This document shows, one piece after another, positions 12,180 through 24,540 of a stretch of DNA of 64,000 nucleotides; the stretch's first letter is position 1, and each line of letters begins with the position of its first letter. The stretch lies in assembly GCA_015680685.1 (NCBI GenBank), contig MNCI01035832.1, forward strand, positions 170,264 through 234,263. Direction: 5' to 3'. Origin of the DNA: Gnetum montanum. Lineage: Eukaryota; Streptophyta; Gnetopsida; Gnetales; Gnetaceae. The notes under the pieces are model-generated. The model did no database searches. It saw only the letters and a program-made list of their open reading frames with translations, and was not told where the DNA came from. The translations under genes were made by a program, and so were the position numbers.

Positions 12180-13788
12180 GATTGAAATTCCACTATTTAT
12201 GTCCCAAATTATGACAATAATAATAGCTAATCCTCATATGGTAGTATGAGTGATTAGAATAATCAAACCTTTTAGGACCCTTTTGAGATATGGTTGCTTC
12301 ATCTAATTTTGATGCACTAGCATTTTCTTTAGGAGGATCATTTGATTGGGATGTATTTGTAGGTGATGAATGTTCTTAAGTATAGCATCCCAAAACACTC
12401 TTATCCTATGCACTTCTTCCTTGTCCTAGGACAATTTTATGGGATTCCTTTCCTTTTGTTAATTTCTCATTTATTAATTTGACATATGCAACTTCCATTT
12501 TAGACTATTCTAAGGATGAGGTTAGCTTTTCATTCTCAACCCTTAGGTCAAAGAGTTATTTAGAAAGATCAAAAATAGTCAAATTCAATAATGATATTTT
12601 CTAATCTTAAGACTTGACTTGTTTATTTAACTTAGTGCAAAGACTTTGAAATGATAGAAGCTCATTACATAAATGATCAAATCTTTTATCATTGTTAAGA
12701 TCATTATTTGATGAATTAGCATCATCATCAATGAGGGCCATATAGATGAGATGAGAATTTTTTTCATCATCTTTCACTTCTTCCTCACTCTAATCTTCAT
12801 CATCCCAACTTGTATAGATGTTGGTCTTCTTTACTTCTTTAGTGGACTTGATCTTGGGATACAACCTAAAATCACCAGTACATTCAGAGGCCACATGGCC
12901 TCTTCCTCCACAAACCCAACATTCTACAAAGAGAAGTTCAAATTAGAATTTAAAAAATTCTTACCTATTTCTTTACCTTTAAATGTATTGAATCTTTGCG
13001 TATGTGTTCCTTTATTCCTTCTCATTATCAATCATTGTAGCTTCCTAGTAAGAAATGCAATCTAATCTTCACCACCCTCATCATGCTCATTGATCTCCTT
13101 CTCCATGGAGGCAATCTTTAAGGCAATGGATCTTTCTTGGATAGCTCCTTCACTTATGAGATTCATTTCATAAGCAATGAGATCACTTTGAAGCTCTTCA
13201 AATTTTAGAGTTGAGAAATCTATAATTTTTTCCATTGTCGTGCCTTAGGTCTAAACTCTAGTTGAAGAGTTCTGATCATCTTAATGATCACATCACTTTT
13301 GAAAAAGTCTTTACCAGTATCTTTAATGGCTACAATAATATCAGTGGATCTAGAGAATTAATATTTTATCTTTTCACCTTCTCTCATTTTAAGCTTATGG
13401 TATTCACTTTGCAAGAGTAACAATTTTGATTACTTAACAATAGAGGTACCTCCATACATAGCTTCTAAAATTTTCCAAGTTTCATTGGCTATATTATACA
13501 TCCTGCTACTCTATTAAATTTAGATTTACTCAAAGAAAAATATAAACAATTCTTTGCTTTAGAATTAAACATAAAATTATATTTCTTCTCTTGTGTCCAT
13601 TTTTTGTGAGGCTTAATGATACTGGTGGAGTTGTTGACAGGAAAAGCATAGCATTCAAGGATTGACTCCCACACTTCAAACTCCATGTATTTGAAGAACC
13701 CTTGAATTCTAGATTTTCAATAGGCAAAGTCAAATCCATTGAACCCTCCACTATTTACTTTTGAAGTTGATGATGATAAAGAATAGTA
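12180..13788 (-). pseudogene. gag: copia gag relic (minus element at 8474-14877)
   Basis: The frame is broken but recognisable. The N-terminal part is around 13490-13750 (FEVWESILE, NSKAKNCLY, SKSKFN) and matches the plus-strand gag at 54848 and 55792. A clean zinc knuckle lies around 12870-12930, with CWVC, GGRGH and VASEC giving CX2CX4HX4C spacing. A Lys/Glu-rich, coiled-coil-like C-terminus follows. Gag forms the particle that packages the element RNA. Multiple stops and frameshifts show it is dead. GACATCTT-type words recur at about 11640-11790, beyond the gag end. Confidence 0.7.
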
Positions 13789-13804
13789 CCAAGCTTTGAT
13801 ATCA
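13789..13804 (-). other. Primer binding site of the copia element
   Basis: On the minus strand, TGATATCAAAGCTTGG follows the LTR end after a two-base AG spacer. This is close to TGGTATCAGAGC, the plant initiator-Met tRNA complement used by many copia elements. Confidence 0.7.
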
Positions 13805-13806
13805 CT

Positions 13807-14877
13807 TCTAGATCATTGAACATAGAAAGAGGGGATGAATAATTTTCCCAAATTGAAATTCTTTGGACAAAGCACACTCACAAATTTAACATGATTCCCC
13901 AACTTGGGTAGTCCATACTCAAAGAGTAGATCACAAGCACACCTTCAAACTTTATTGCTCTTAAATGTGGTTTGAAGGGTACCACACCCTATACAAGATC
14001 TAATCTTTGCTTCAGAGTGTTGTGATGTTGAATCAACCACTCAATCTCACAAGATACCAACAAGCTTAGAATATGACTTTCAAGCTTTCACAAACTTTAC
14101 AATCTTGAGCTCCACTCCAAATTGTTATGACGCTATACAACCACTCAATCCCATAGGATACTAACAAGATCAAGCAAGATGCCTTTCCACAAGAAGCACA
14201 TAAACCCCATAGGGCAATAAGAGAGAAAAAAAATTACAAGGGATGAATGCAACTTAGTTTGCTAATCCTTGCACTTTGAGGTACAACACACTTTACAATG
14301 GGCAAATGATAATATAATGAGGAGCAAAAATGATTACAATGATTGAAAACTAATTACATAATGATAGTACAAAGGCTTGTGCTTTTCCAAATGAAAATGA
14401 TGTCTTCTTATAGATACTATGTTACCAAATTCATCTTGGAACTTGTGTAATGACTAGCTAATGGTTATGGAAGACATCTTCTTCATGGTTGAGATGCCTT
14501 TCTATATCTACCTTCATTTTGGAAAGACATCTTTGTCTAATGAAAGATGTCTTTTTGAAATTGGCCTACATTCTATGAGGATGTCTTTATCTAGGGAATG
14601 ACATCTTTACTTGATAAAAGATGCCTACTATTTCTTGGAGACGTCTTTACCTATGCATCATTCAATTCTACCAAGATGTTTACTATTTCTCAGAGACATC
14701 TTTCTTCAACCTTCCTTTGAACTTTGAGTTCTTCATTTCTTTTCCACAATCTTTATCTTCTACAAACCTTCTTATCTCAATTCAAATTCTTGTCCTACAA
14801 GCACAACAATCATACAAACACACAAATAACCTTGTCTTTCATTTTTCTTAACATTTTTATATACCAAAAGGTCCACA
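13807..14877 (-). repeat. 5' LTR of the copia element
   Basis: It aligns along its length with 8474-9504, 48125-49270 and, in reverse orientation, 53692-54792. On the minus strand it starts TGTGGACCTTTTGG and ends ...GATCTAGA. It contains repeated AAGATGTCTT / AAGACATCTT words at about 14400-14700. Confidence 0.8.
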
Positions 14878-14882
14878 ATATG

Positions 14883-17800
14883 GCCATAAATGCATGAATG
14901 TTATACATTGGTCAATATTATTGCTCAAGATATAGAAGGTCACAACCAGTCCATGGGATTTGACTCAAGTAGTGGTGCTAGATGAAGGGAAATGGTACAG
15001 AACTCTTGACACAACAAGAAAAAATCATCAAATCTTGCACATTAAGGTTGCATAGTGGCTTGCTACCATAATGAATTGCATCCTTGTAGTGGCTCCAAGT
15101 TTCATCCTTTAAAAACAACTTCAAGAGGACAAGAAAACCAAGCAAACAAAGCATGTCATAACATTATAATGCATATAGGCCTCATAAAATGACAATATGA
15201 TGAACAAAGCTATAGCTTCCCAGGATACCAAAGTTGACAATTTAAGGCCATGATGAGCCAAGGCACTAGTTGAAGGTCCTAGTAGGCTATGTTTCCAATT
15301 TAAGGTCATATTGGATCATGGTACTAGTTTAAGGCCTCAATAGGCCATTGAAAGATTCATGCAAACTCACTTGATGTTGGCCATGAAGGCCATTGTAGGC
15401 TACATGTAATATGGCTTTAGATAGGAATGATTAATTGGATTGGCAACTCATTCCTATCAATGTCTACAATCCTAAATGCTTCATTGCCACAAGCTCTAAT
15501 GACTAGGAAGGATCCTTTTCAATTGGCTAAGAATTTATTTGCATGCTTGTGGAGGGATTCTAGGATCAAGTCACCTTCCTTGATCTTACACTTGATAAAT
15601 TTATGGTGGGGCTTCTATTTCTAGCTTTCTTGATACTACTAGATGTAAGCTAGCATCTACACTTACTGCTCCTTCACCGAGTCAAGGTTCATGATCTGCA
15701 ATTCCTTACTTTACTCATCATTAATGAAGTTGATCAAGGCTACTCAAAGTAATGGCACCTATAATTTAAGAGATAAAATGGCTTTAGAGACATTAACTAG
15801 GCTATAATATGGTACACTAATTACCATACGGTACATCATATGATATGCCCAAAGTGCATGGATAAGCTATTCATGCCATTTGTGCTTACTATTATTGAGC
15901 ATTTTCTTGAGCAAGTTGATGATGTCCTTGTTTCTTACTTCTACTTTTCCATTGGTATGAGGGTAACAATGTGATGAGAAATAATTCTTAATTCCTAGGT
16001 CATGACAAAAATCCTTTGTTTCTTAACTACTAAATTATGGTCCATTATCTATGACTACCATCATAGGTATGCCAAAATGGACTACTATGTTATCAAATAT
16101 GAATTTATAGAGTTCTTCAGATGTTATCCTTCTTAAGAAAATAGCTTCAACCCACTTGGTAAAATGTTTGGTTCCAATGATCATGAGGCTATGTCCTACA
16201 AAAGACTTAGGCATTATAGGTCCAATGATATCCAACCCCTAAGTGATCTAAGTAGTGTGTAACTTAGTTGTCGGTATGTGAATGAGATTTCTATGCCACT
16301 AGCACATGTCATAGGCCTTAAGCTTCTATAGGTAGTCACTTTTCATATAGGTCTAGTAATAGCCTAACTATCTAATCTTAGCAACCATAACTCTAGGTCC
16401 TATATGTCCTCCACAAACACCTTTGTGAACCTACTCTAGGACTGTTCTAGCTTTGATTTTACCTAAGCATTTTAACAATACACCATCATAGGACCATTTA
16501 CATAATGTTTTATTTCCTTCTATGACAATATGTTTGGATCATTTATGTACAACATCCTTTTAAGCAATAGTCAAGCCTTGTGAAGATTCACCATGCATAA
16601 ATTAAAATTTGATATCATCATACCACTCCTTGGCAAGAGCAATATGAACTATGACCACAAAGGTATCCTCAATGCTCTACATGATGGGTATAACATAGTG
16701 CATAGTCAAGGTGGATAACTTACTAAACACATCTAGCATCACATTGAGGGTTAGCATTGCAATCACATCAACTATGGCATTCTTGTTTTGGGATATGTGT
16801 TGGATATCAACATCTATAAATTGTTTTAATAATTGCTTCCCTAGGTCACAATAAGGTTGTAAATGTTTGGCTTTGCATGCATAAACCTCAATTACTTGGT
16901 TAACCAAAACTTTTGAATCACCTCTAATCATTAATTGCTTGATTCGTTAGTCATGAGCTATCATCATTTCCCTGATCAAACCCTCATACTCTGCTATGTT
17001 GTTTGTACATAGAAACTAAAAATAGTAGGCAAAGGGTTGGATTTCACTAGATGGAACTATTATGATGGTAGTGGCATTGGCGCCATGGGTAATTGAAGCT
17101 CCATCAAAGTGCATGACCACCTCATAGCCCTCTAGCACTTGGCTAATAGTGTTGACATGTTCATTAGGGAACTCAAGATCTATGGTTTCTTACTCATCAA
17201 TGGATGAAATAGTGATTTGTACAACTATAGCTTGATCTTTTGTTGCAAATTAAGAGATATAGTGAAGGTCAAACTTTGCTATTATGGCTTTCCAATAGGC
17301 TATATAGCTATTCTTGTAGATATTGATCATTTTGGCTCTAAGTACATTATTTTTGCAAATGATGTTAACTTGGCTTCTGAAGAGGTAGAGTCCTCACTTA
17401 TTCAATGTGAAGACTAGTGTTATACAATACTTCTCCACTTCAATGTATCATGTCTAATGGGCAACTAATGCATGGCTATGGTAGTATACTAGCATCTCTA
17501 CTTCATCATCACATTTCTGACAAAGTATAGAAGCAATGAACATGTTAGAGATAGTAAGGTAGATGTAGGATTATATACCCTCTTGTATAGGATAGACCAT
17601 TGGTAGTTTTGCTAACTCTTACTTAAGGTTTTCAAAGGCCTCTTGGCATTGAGCCATCCACTCATAGTGAATCCCTTTCTTAAGAAAGTGTTGCATGGAT
17701 TGTAACTTATCCATAAGCATAGTGATAAACATATGGATAAATTATAATCTACCTTGTAGTCCAAGAGATCCTTAATTTTGTAATCAATGCTAATTTGGAT

Positions 17801-18830
17801 ATGACTTTAATCTTATCAAGATCGACACGTATCCCTTCTTTAGATACTACAAAGCCAAGCATCTTACTGATCTTGACACCAAAGATACAGTTCTTGGAAT
17901 TGATCCTAATTTCATACTTAAGGCATCATTTAAGTACAAGGTCTAGGTTATGTGCATGGTTGTTGGTCATTTTGGACTTAACAACTATGTCATCTACGTA
18001 ATCATTGAGCAAATCTAACATGTAATCACTAAAGATATACATCATGGTTCTCTAATAGGTTGCTCCTACATTTTTAAGGCCAAAGGGCATCATGGTATAG
18101 CAAAAGGTATCTCAAGGGACCATGATGGTAGGCTGGTGCTATGGGTTGATCCTAATCTTGTTATATCTTGAGAACCCATCCATAAAGGACAATAAGGCAT
18201 GTCTAGCTATAGTATTGATAAGTTGATCAATACTAGGTAAAGGAAAGTCATCCTTGATGGTTGCCTTTTTCAGGTCTTAGAAATCAATGTAAATACAAAT
18301 ACTCCCATTCTTCTTAGGGACTACCACTATATTGAACATCCATTCTATGTATTCAATAGCCTTAATGAAACCAGGTTGGTAGAGTTTCGTGATTTTGTCA
18401 TAAACTACCAAGACCAAATCAAGTTTAATCTTGCATACTTTTTGCTTAACTAGTCTAATGCTATGGTCAAGTATGATGTTTTTTTGCACTAAGGAGGTTT
18501 GGCATATGTTCATATCACCAAGTAAAGGCCTTGACAATGTCTTGTAGGACCTTGGTGATGTCTTGAGCCTATTGAGGCTCCAACAAGGAACTTAGTTTTA
18601 GGGTTTTCTTTTTATCACTATGTGTCATGATAGGAACGACAACTAGAGAGTCTTCTGTAATGTCACCAACCTCTAGGTCAAGAGTTTTAACTAAGTTTTC
18701 AGGCCATTCTAGAGGTTTCTTTATCAAGGCTATGTGGTCAACAAGACTCTCAAGCTCAAGATCTATGCAATTAGGGTCAATATATCATTCTACATTACCA
18801 TAAGGTCCTATTAACCTTAATGGCCAATTG
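14883..18830 (-). pseudogene. pol: Tat-type gypsy pol relic, copy D
   Basis: The minus-strand polyprotein reads in order RT (about 18540 to 17750), RNase H regions, an archaeal-type RNase H (about 17160 to 16680) and integrase (about 16330 to 15400). RT keeps YVDD and DKIKV. The archaeal-type RNase H shows MHFDGAS, NNIAEYEGLI and MIRGDSKVLVNQV, that is, the expected D, E and D. The integrase shows DIIGPI, TKWVEA and VHFGIP, and its C-terminal part shows GDLILESL and AFRIVDID. An added archaeal-type RNase H is a known mark of the Tat lineage. Many stops and shifts make it non-functional. It is the same element as the LTR at 6330-8473; the copia element sits between them. Confidence 0.8.
15185..15350 (-). 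repeat. Degenerate 30-bp-type repeats on the integrase side of Tat pol, copy D
   Basis: A few diverged units of the kind CTAGTTTAAGGTC..TAG appear between the integrase end and the copia junction. They are fewer and more decayed than the equivalent array at 34550-34935. Confidence 0.55.
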
Positions 18831-19500
18831 ATCTACTTTCAAGTACTCATACTTCAATCATGCATGTCAACTATAAGCACATTACATGACACCAAGGTAA
18901 AGATAAGTAGATAATGTCAAAATGCTATACAATTTTGCAAACACATGCTACAAAAATAAAAACACAAGGGAACAAGGTTGTATGAGGCTATAAGAGATAG
19001 AAAGAGTCCAATAAGATGAAATGAAAGTTAAACAAAGGCTAAGAAAAGGCTAAATGAGACATAAAAAGATATAACAAGGTCAACTGAGCTCACAAGCTTG
19101 CCAGTTTAAGGCCTTGGCTAGCCATGATGTTAGTTTTAGACCTTAGCAGTCCATGGTCACATGGTGCCAAATGGTGGTGAAGGAAGGTCAAACCCCATCA
19201 TTCAATACCAATCAAAGATTAAACAAGGCCATAGATGGTTATAATTAAGATAAAAACATTGAAATAAAAGTATTATTGAGGCTAAAAAATGTCAACAATA
19301 CAACAATGATCCATGATATGATGAAACAAGGCTGAATAAAGGAAACTGGGATACATATGGTGAATTTTGGTCAAAATATGATAAGAAAGGTTTATATTTT
19401 ACCATTTTTATACCTTAGTGAGCCATGGTTTAAGGCTACAAGGCTATTAGGTAAGGTTGGAAATTAGCAGAGGTTATTTTTAGGCTATTTGAACTAAAAA
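18831..19500. repeat. Upstream flank of Tat pol with a short repeat cluster
   Basis: There is no supported gene. Units such as GCCAGTTTAAGGCCTTGGC sit at about 19080-19165, in the position of the larger array at 38440-38690 of the related copy. The rest is A-rich and without a recognisable frame. Confidence 0.5.
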
Positions 19501-22150
19501 ATCAAGGCTTTTAAGGTTTTTGTGCTAGCTCTATGTTGGCCAGCGTGGAAGGAATGATCCCTAGCATGGATGTAGCATCTAGATAATTTCCTATGCTTTT
19601 TTTGGTTATTTTTTGACTTTTGATGGCTTGCATGTTAGTGAACTTGATTGGAAAAGGGAATAGACTACTTTTGACATCGGTTTCAACCATCAAAACCTTT
19701 CTTTTAAGCCTAAAAATGTCTTCCACACTAGATCCTCATTGGCCAATATGGAGATAAATGGAAGTGTATTGCATGGCATCAAGAGGATCAAATTTGAGGT
19801 TTTGAGGCCTTCCCAAGGTATTGTAGGGTAAAATATATTAAAATTGATCATTTTGGACATCGAAAAAGGCCAAAAGGTAGGTCTTGAAACTACACCCCTT
19901 GTCTCCATGCTAGCCAACATGGATGGGAGGGAACTTAGCCCAATCCAAATCTAGGTCAAAATAGGATCAAATAGGGTTGCATGGGCATTTGGAACCAAAA
20001 TCTAGTAGTTGTGCATCTTCTAGTAGGGTTTTAAGGCCATTTTGTATGGGTTTTTAGAGTTAAAACAAGTTTGGAGTAGTTTCCACACTAGATCCATGGT
20101 GGCCAGCATGGAGCCAACATTGAGTATAGGGAATACCTTTGATTTTAGATCTTAGGGTGGTATTAAAAGTAAATTTACCAAGTTTCTAGGTTTCTAGTGC
20201 TATAAACCATGATTTATTAAGTCCTTGACTAATTTTGGCTAAGTTTAAGGGTTTTTTAAGGTCATGAAAGGTTATCCTTGCTTTGATCCACACTAGGGAG
20301 GCTACTCCAATGTGGATGATAGAAGTTGATGAGATTTAAGAATGAAAATGAGTTCTAACAAGCATAAGTTTAAGGCTATGATGTCTTAGGCTTTGTCAGT
20401 GTAGGTTTTGGATCTCTTGGAGCATCAATCTACTATCAAAGATAAAATGACAACTTCTCCATGTTGGCTAGCATGGAAGAGGGGGTTCCTAGTATGGATA
20501 GATCATAGGTTTCATATTGAGGCAAATTTTGGTAGTAATTAACCATGCATGTCAGCTTCTAGGTTTGCCAATGTTAAGGGCTAGGGTTTAGGGTTTCCAA
20601 GTGGTTTTGTAAGCTATCCCCTAGGTTTCACATTGGCACCATGCTAGCCAACATGGAGGGTCAAAAAAGATCAAGTTTTTGGCTATTTTTAATCAATTTT
20701 GATTATTTATGCATATATCCAGGGTTTCTGTTGTTGATGGTTGAGGCCTAGGATCAAAATTTGATGATTTTGAGGGTTTTAGAAATGTTTTTAAGCTTAC
20801 CCTCCTTGTTCCATGTTGGCTAGCATGCATCCAATGTGGAGGACCTTAAGAGGCTAGATCTTTATAGTTTTCGAATAGTCTAGTGGCTTCTAGAAATGTT
20901 GACAAGGTTGTAGGGTAGGTGTAAGGTAATTTGGCATGGTTTTGAACTATCTGTGATTTCCCTATGAGCCTTCCTAGCTTCATCCACATTGGGTTCATGC
21001 TAGCTAGTGTGGAAGAAAGGGGTGATTAGTGTGGAAGCTAGAAAGATCCTAAAATGGGATGATTTTCATTAGGTTTCAGCTATCAGAGCCTTCAAGAAGG
21101 TTAGAGGATCAACCAAAGTTAATTTTAGAGATAATATTGGAAGTTTTAATTATCTCCCATTCCATCCACACTGGCTCCACTCTAGAAAGCATGGAATAGG
21201 GTCTTCCTCAATGTGGATGAACTTGGGTTAAAGTTTTGGTCCACTGTCAACAAGATTTGACAAGGATTTGACGCTACCAAGGTTTCAAGGGATCTAGGGT
21301 TAATATTTGGCATCGAAATCCATGAATTTGAAGGCTCATAAGTGTCCATGGAATCATCCCTTATTTTTTGCACATTGGACAAGGTGACCCTAATGTGGAT
21401 GAAAGGGGGAAATTTCTTTTATCCATTTTTGACCAATTTTAAGGCATCTGAAGGCTTCGATATGGTTTAGAAGTCACTACAGTAGGTTATTGGGCTATTT
21501 TTAGCTATAAACTAGGTTTTATTACATGGCCCCTAGGCTTCCATGCTAGGCAACATGGAGGATGGATTCACCATCATGGAAATGATCTCTAGAGAAAAAA
21601 TCAACACATGTTCCAATAGCTATCAACTACTAAAGGTCATAGAGGGGCATAAGGGCTATCAATGTGAAATATATGGTAATTTCAAGCTTGAAGAAAGGTT
21701 TTATGTTATAACCCCTAAGCTTCCACATTGGCTCCATGATGGAAAACATGGAGGAAGAGTTCATTAGTGCGTAGATGGACATAGGTGTGAAATCGACTTG
21801 TTTTAAGGAAAAATTAGACTACCATAGGTTGTCAAGGTGTTTGTAAGTCAAAATTTGTAATTATGTGTTTGATTTTGGCTATTCTTGATCTTCTACTACC
21901 AATCCATGCTAGCTCTAGGCTAGCCAACATGCAGGAAGCCCCTCTCAACATGGATTAACCAAATTCAAAAGTTTTGAGCACTTTCAACTTGGTTTGTTAA
22001 GGTTGTAGGGCTATCAAAGGGGACTAGAAGGATTCTAGGTCATGTGGGCTCACCCCAGGGTAACATCTAGGCTTGATGGGTATCGGGAAATAATTATGGA
22101 TATTACCCCTCTTGTTCCATGCTAGGCAGGGTTACCCTAGTGTAAATGCC
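19500..22150. repeat. Tandem array of about 15 diverged units, period about 184 bp
   Basis: A composite motif, roughly CCATGCTAGCCAACATGGAGG preceded by TTCCACACT, recurs near 19535, 19725, 19900, 20085, 20285, 20460, 20640, 20815, 20990, 21170, 21365, 21535, 21715, 21905 and 22110. The intervals are 170-205 bases. The core is itself an inverted repeat (CCATG...CATGG). Between cores, words like GGTTTTAAGGC and TTTTGG recur more loosely. There is no credible gene; short open frames here are fragments of the repeat. It lies where the minus-strand Tat copy D should have its gag or leader, next to the plus-strand LTR that follows. Confidence 0.75.
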
Positions 22151-22249
22151 AAAGATTTCAAGTTCTATTAAGATCTAACCCTCTTTTGGAGTTTCAAGCT
22201 TGGCAAGGCAAGTCACTATTGCTAAAAATACTGAGGAGGCTAGTATATG

Positions 22250-23660
22250 AGTATTGACACACCACAAGAATTTGCATGTTGTAACACTTTTTCATCACAT
22301 AGCCTTTACCCCATTAAGCCTAAGGCAAAACTTCATTGTAAACATGAAAATTATAACTCATGAGGGATTGTAACTCATGAGGGGCAATCTCACATATCTC
22401 ATACTTTTGGGGCTGAAAAATGCCTCATAAGTGGTCAAAACCTCATCCTCCAAGTGAAAAAAAGTCATGCACTATCTATATTTGGTCTTAGGAGGGTTAA
22501 AATGCCTTTTGGGATGCCAAAAATGGCAATTTGATGGGTTTTATGGGGGGTATACATTTTTCTACACTGGAAACACCTGTAAGGGGGTAGATCTCACCTA
22601 CTCCTAGTGTGAAGGGATAGATCTCCACATGGAAGGATGAGAGATTCACAATGCCCAGTGTGGAGGGGCCTAACCTTCCCCCAAGTGTTGATTCCTTCAT
22701 CCCTCCAATTTTGACTCACCTTCCTACCAACATAGAAGTAGCAGGAACCATATTTCAACACTTCATCAACTTCAACATTGACCATGCACTCCAACAAGGA
22801 AGGTTAAGGGCCCAACATGGAAGAACAAAGATAGCATGTATGATGTTCCCTAGCTACTATTTAAAGTAAATGGAATGGCCAATGGAGTTTGGAATTTTCA
22901 TACATAATAACCCCCCAAATTGGTCATCCATCTCACCTATACAAGGCAGAAATTTATAGTAATTTGCATCTAATCTGTTAGTCATTTGTAGCCAATTTGT
23001 AGATCCAATCATGGCCAAAAAACTATAAAAATAAACCCCAAATACCATTTTGAGGTTCCAAACTTTTGGCATTCACACTTTTTAGCATTTTACAGCATCT
23101 AAGAGCCCTTGAATACTTGTAAAAATGTAGCTTCTTAGACCACACCCCCCCCCCTCAACATGAAACCCTTATGGCCATATAACACCCATTATCCCTTTGA
23201 TATTTTTGAGATTTTGGTCTCCATGCTACACTCATGGGATTCTCAAATCCCAATGTAGAGAACTTTGGTAGCCAAATCCCTCACACTTATCAAACCCTAG
23301 TAGCAACCAACATTGCAAATTTGACATAGTAGCAAAGGAGGTTCGATAGCATCGAGAATGTTAGAACATCCAGAACATGGAGTTGTTTGCATCGACTTCA
23401 ACAAACCTTTAACCCTCAACAAAGTGAATTGATTTTGCTCTTCCATAGGCACTCATTTTATACATCTCTTGAACTCATTCTTTATTTTTTAATAAAATTT
23501 AAAGATTTTGATTTTTCATGCAATTTGTACTTGCTTTTAGTTTGCTCTTCTATATTTTTCCTTTTTGCATTATTCATTTTTGCATCCTGTAAGTCCCTGG
23601 GTGATCTACTGGACCATCTAGGGTATCTTAGATCCCATTTTTTAGAGGCCTAAGGGATTT
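22250..23660 (+). mobile_element. Tat-type LTR, plus orientation (probable 5' LTR of the next element)
   Basis: It reads as the reverse complement of 6330-7800 through several blocks. These are the AACTTCATTGTAAAC / GCCTAAGGCAAAAC block (22300-22400), the GATGCCAAAAATGGCAATTTG block (22513-22540), repeat-rich DNA with GTAGATCTCACC (22580-22680), the TACTATTTAAAG...GGAATGGCC block (22853-22880) and CTGGACCATCTAGGGTATCTTAGATCC (about 23610-23637). A poly-C run lies near 23140. Exact termini were not found. Confidence 0.6.
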
Positions 23661-24540
23661 GGGGTTAACGTTGTAGTGCTAGAATTTTTAGTCCTTTAGC
23701 AACCAAATTTTTTTGTCGGTATATTTTTCTAGCACTAGAAGGAGGACCTCCATCTTATTTCTATATCAAAATCTAATTTTTCCATAGCCAATGTTGACTG
23801 GAAAGTTGTAATCTCCTATTTATAGCCAAAACCTACAAATCTACATTGTAATCAATGATATTGTTCATCCCCCTCTACTCCCAAAACCTAGCATGGGAGT
23901 TGTAGGTGTTCAAGTTTTGAAATTTTTATAGTAGTTGTTGTTAATTTTCAAAGCTAGCATTGGTCTTTTGCTGCACTTTCTACTTCCTATTGCTACTGAT
24001 TTTTCTCAACAAAACTAAAGTTGTATGTTTCAACAATTAAACCCCCATTCCCCCCTTTCTTGTTGAAACAATTGGCAACCTACCAAAAACCATTTTCTAA
24101 TGGAAAACTCCAAGTTTCCACTTTGATTGTTTAACATCCCCCTCTTTACCAAAGTTGACTAGGAAGGTGTGAGAACTCCCCATCTTATCCTCTTCCTCTC
24201 CCCTTACTATGCTAGTCAATAAAGTAGCTAGGAAACCCAACATGAGTGAGGTTTGGTACCATATCTTTGGCTTATCATTTTTAGCAAAGGGGTNGGACTA
24301 AGGTGGTGGGGCATGCTATGTGGAAGAGACAAAGGGGGTGGAGATGGGCCCTATTATCTTAGGGGTGCCTTATTAGAAAAGCACATCCAAGATATTTTCA
24401 GGCTTAGATTTGATCATAAACTCATCCTCCTCCTCCTCTNAACCATTTTTGCCTCTTTAACAATTTTTAAACTTCACTTTCTATAACTTGAAATTTTTTC
24501 ACCCTTTTTATAATCTTTTCCAAGCCTTTTTAGCATTGTA
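23661..24540 (+). other. Leader region of the plus-strand Tat element, partly misassembled
   Basis: Non-coding in appearance. It contains the N-bounded inverted segment 24295-24438, described separately. Confidence 0.4.
24295..24438 (+). repeat. Left arm of an N-bounded inverted duplication
   Basis: A 144-base block flanked by single Ns at 24294 and 24440 appears again as its reverse complement at 24928-25071, with no mismatch that I could see. The right-hand copy fits its surroundings without Ns. The left copy is therefore probably a gap-filling error. Confidence 0.8.

Larger units (their letters stand above)
8474..14877 (-). mobile_element. Complete copia-type element (6.4 kb), gag plus a non-pol second frame
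   Basis: Minus orientation. It has two related LTRs (8474-9504 and 13807-14877), a primer binding site next to the right LTR, a gag relic with a CCHC zinc knuckle, and a second long decayed frame where pol would be expected. The flanking 5-mers are identical: ATATG at 8469-8473 and at 14878-14882. The empty site survives in a related element at 59356-59360, where the two flanks join without a gap. By eye the two LTRs agree at roughly four positions in five, so the insertion is old. I could not recognise integrase, RT or RNase H inside it, so it is probably non-autonomous. Confidence 0.85.
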
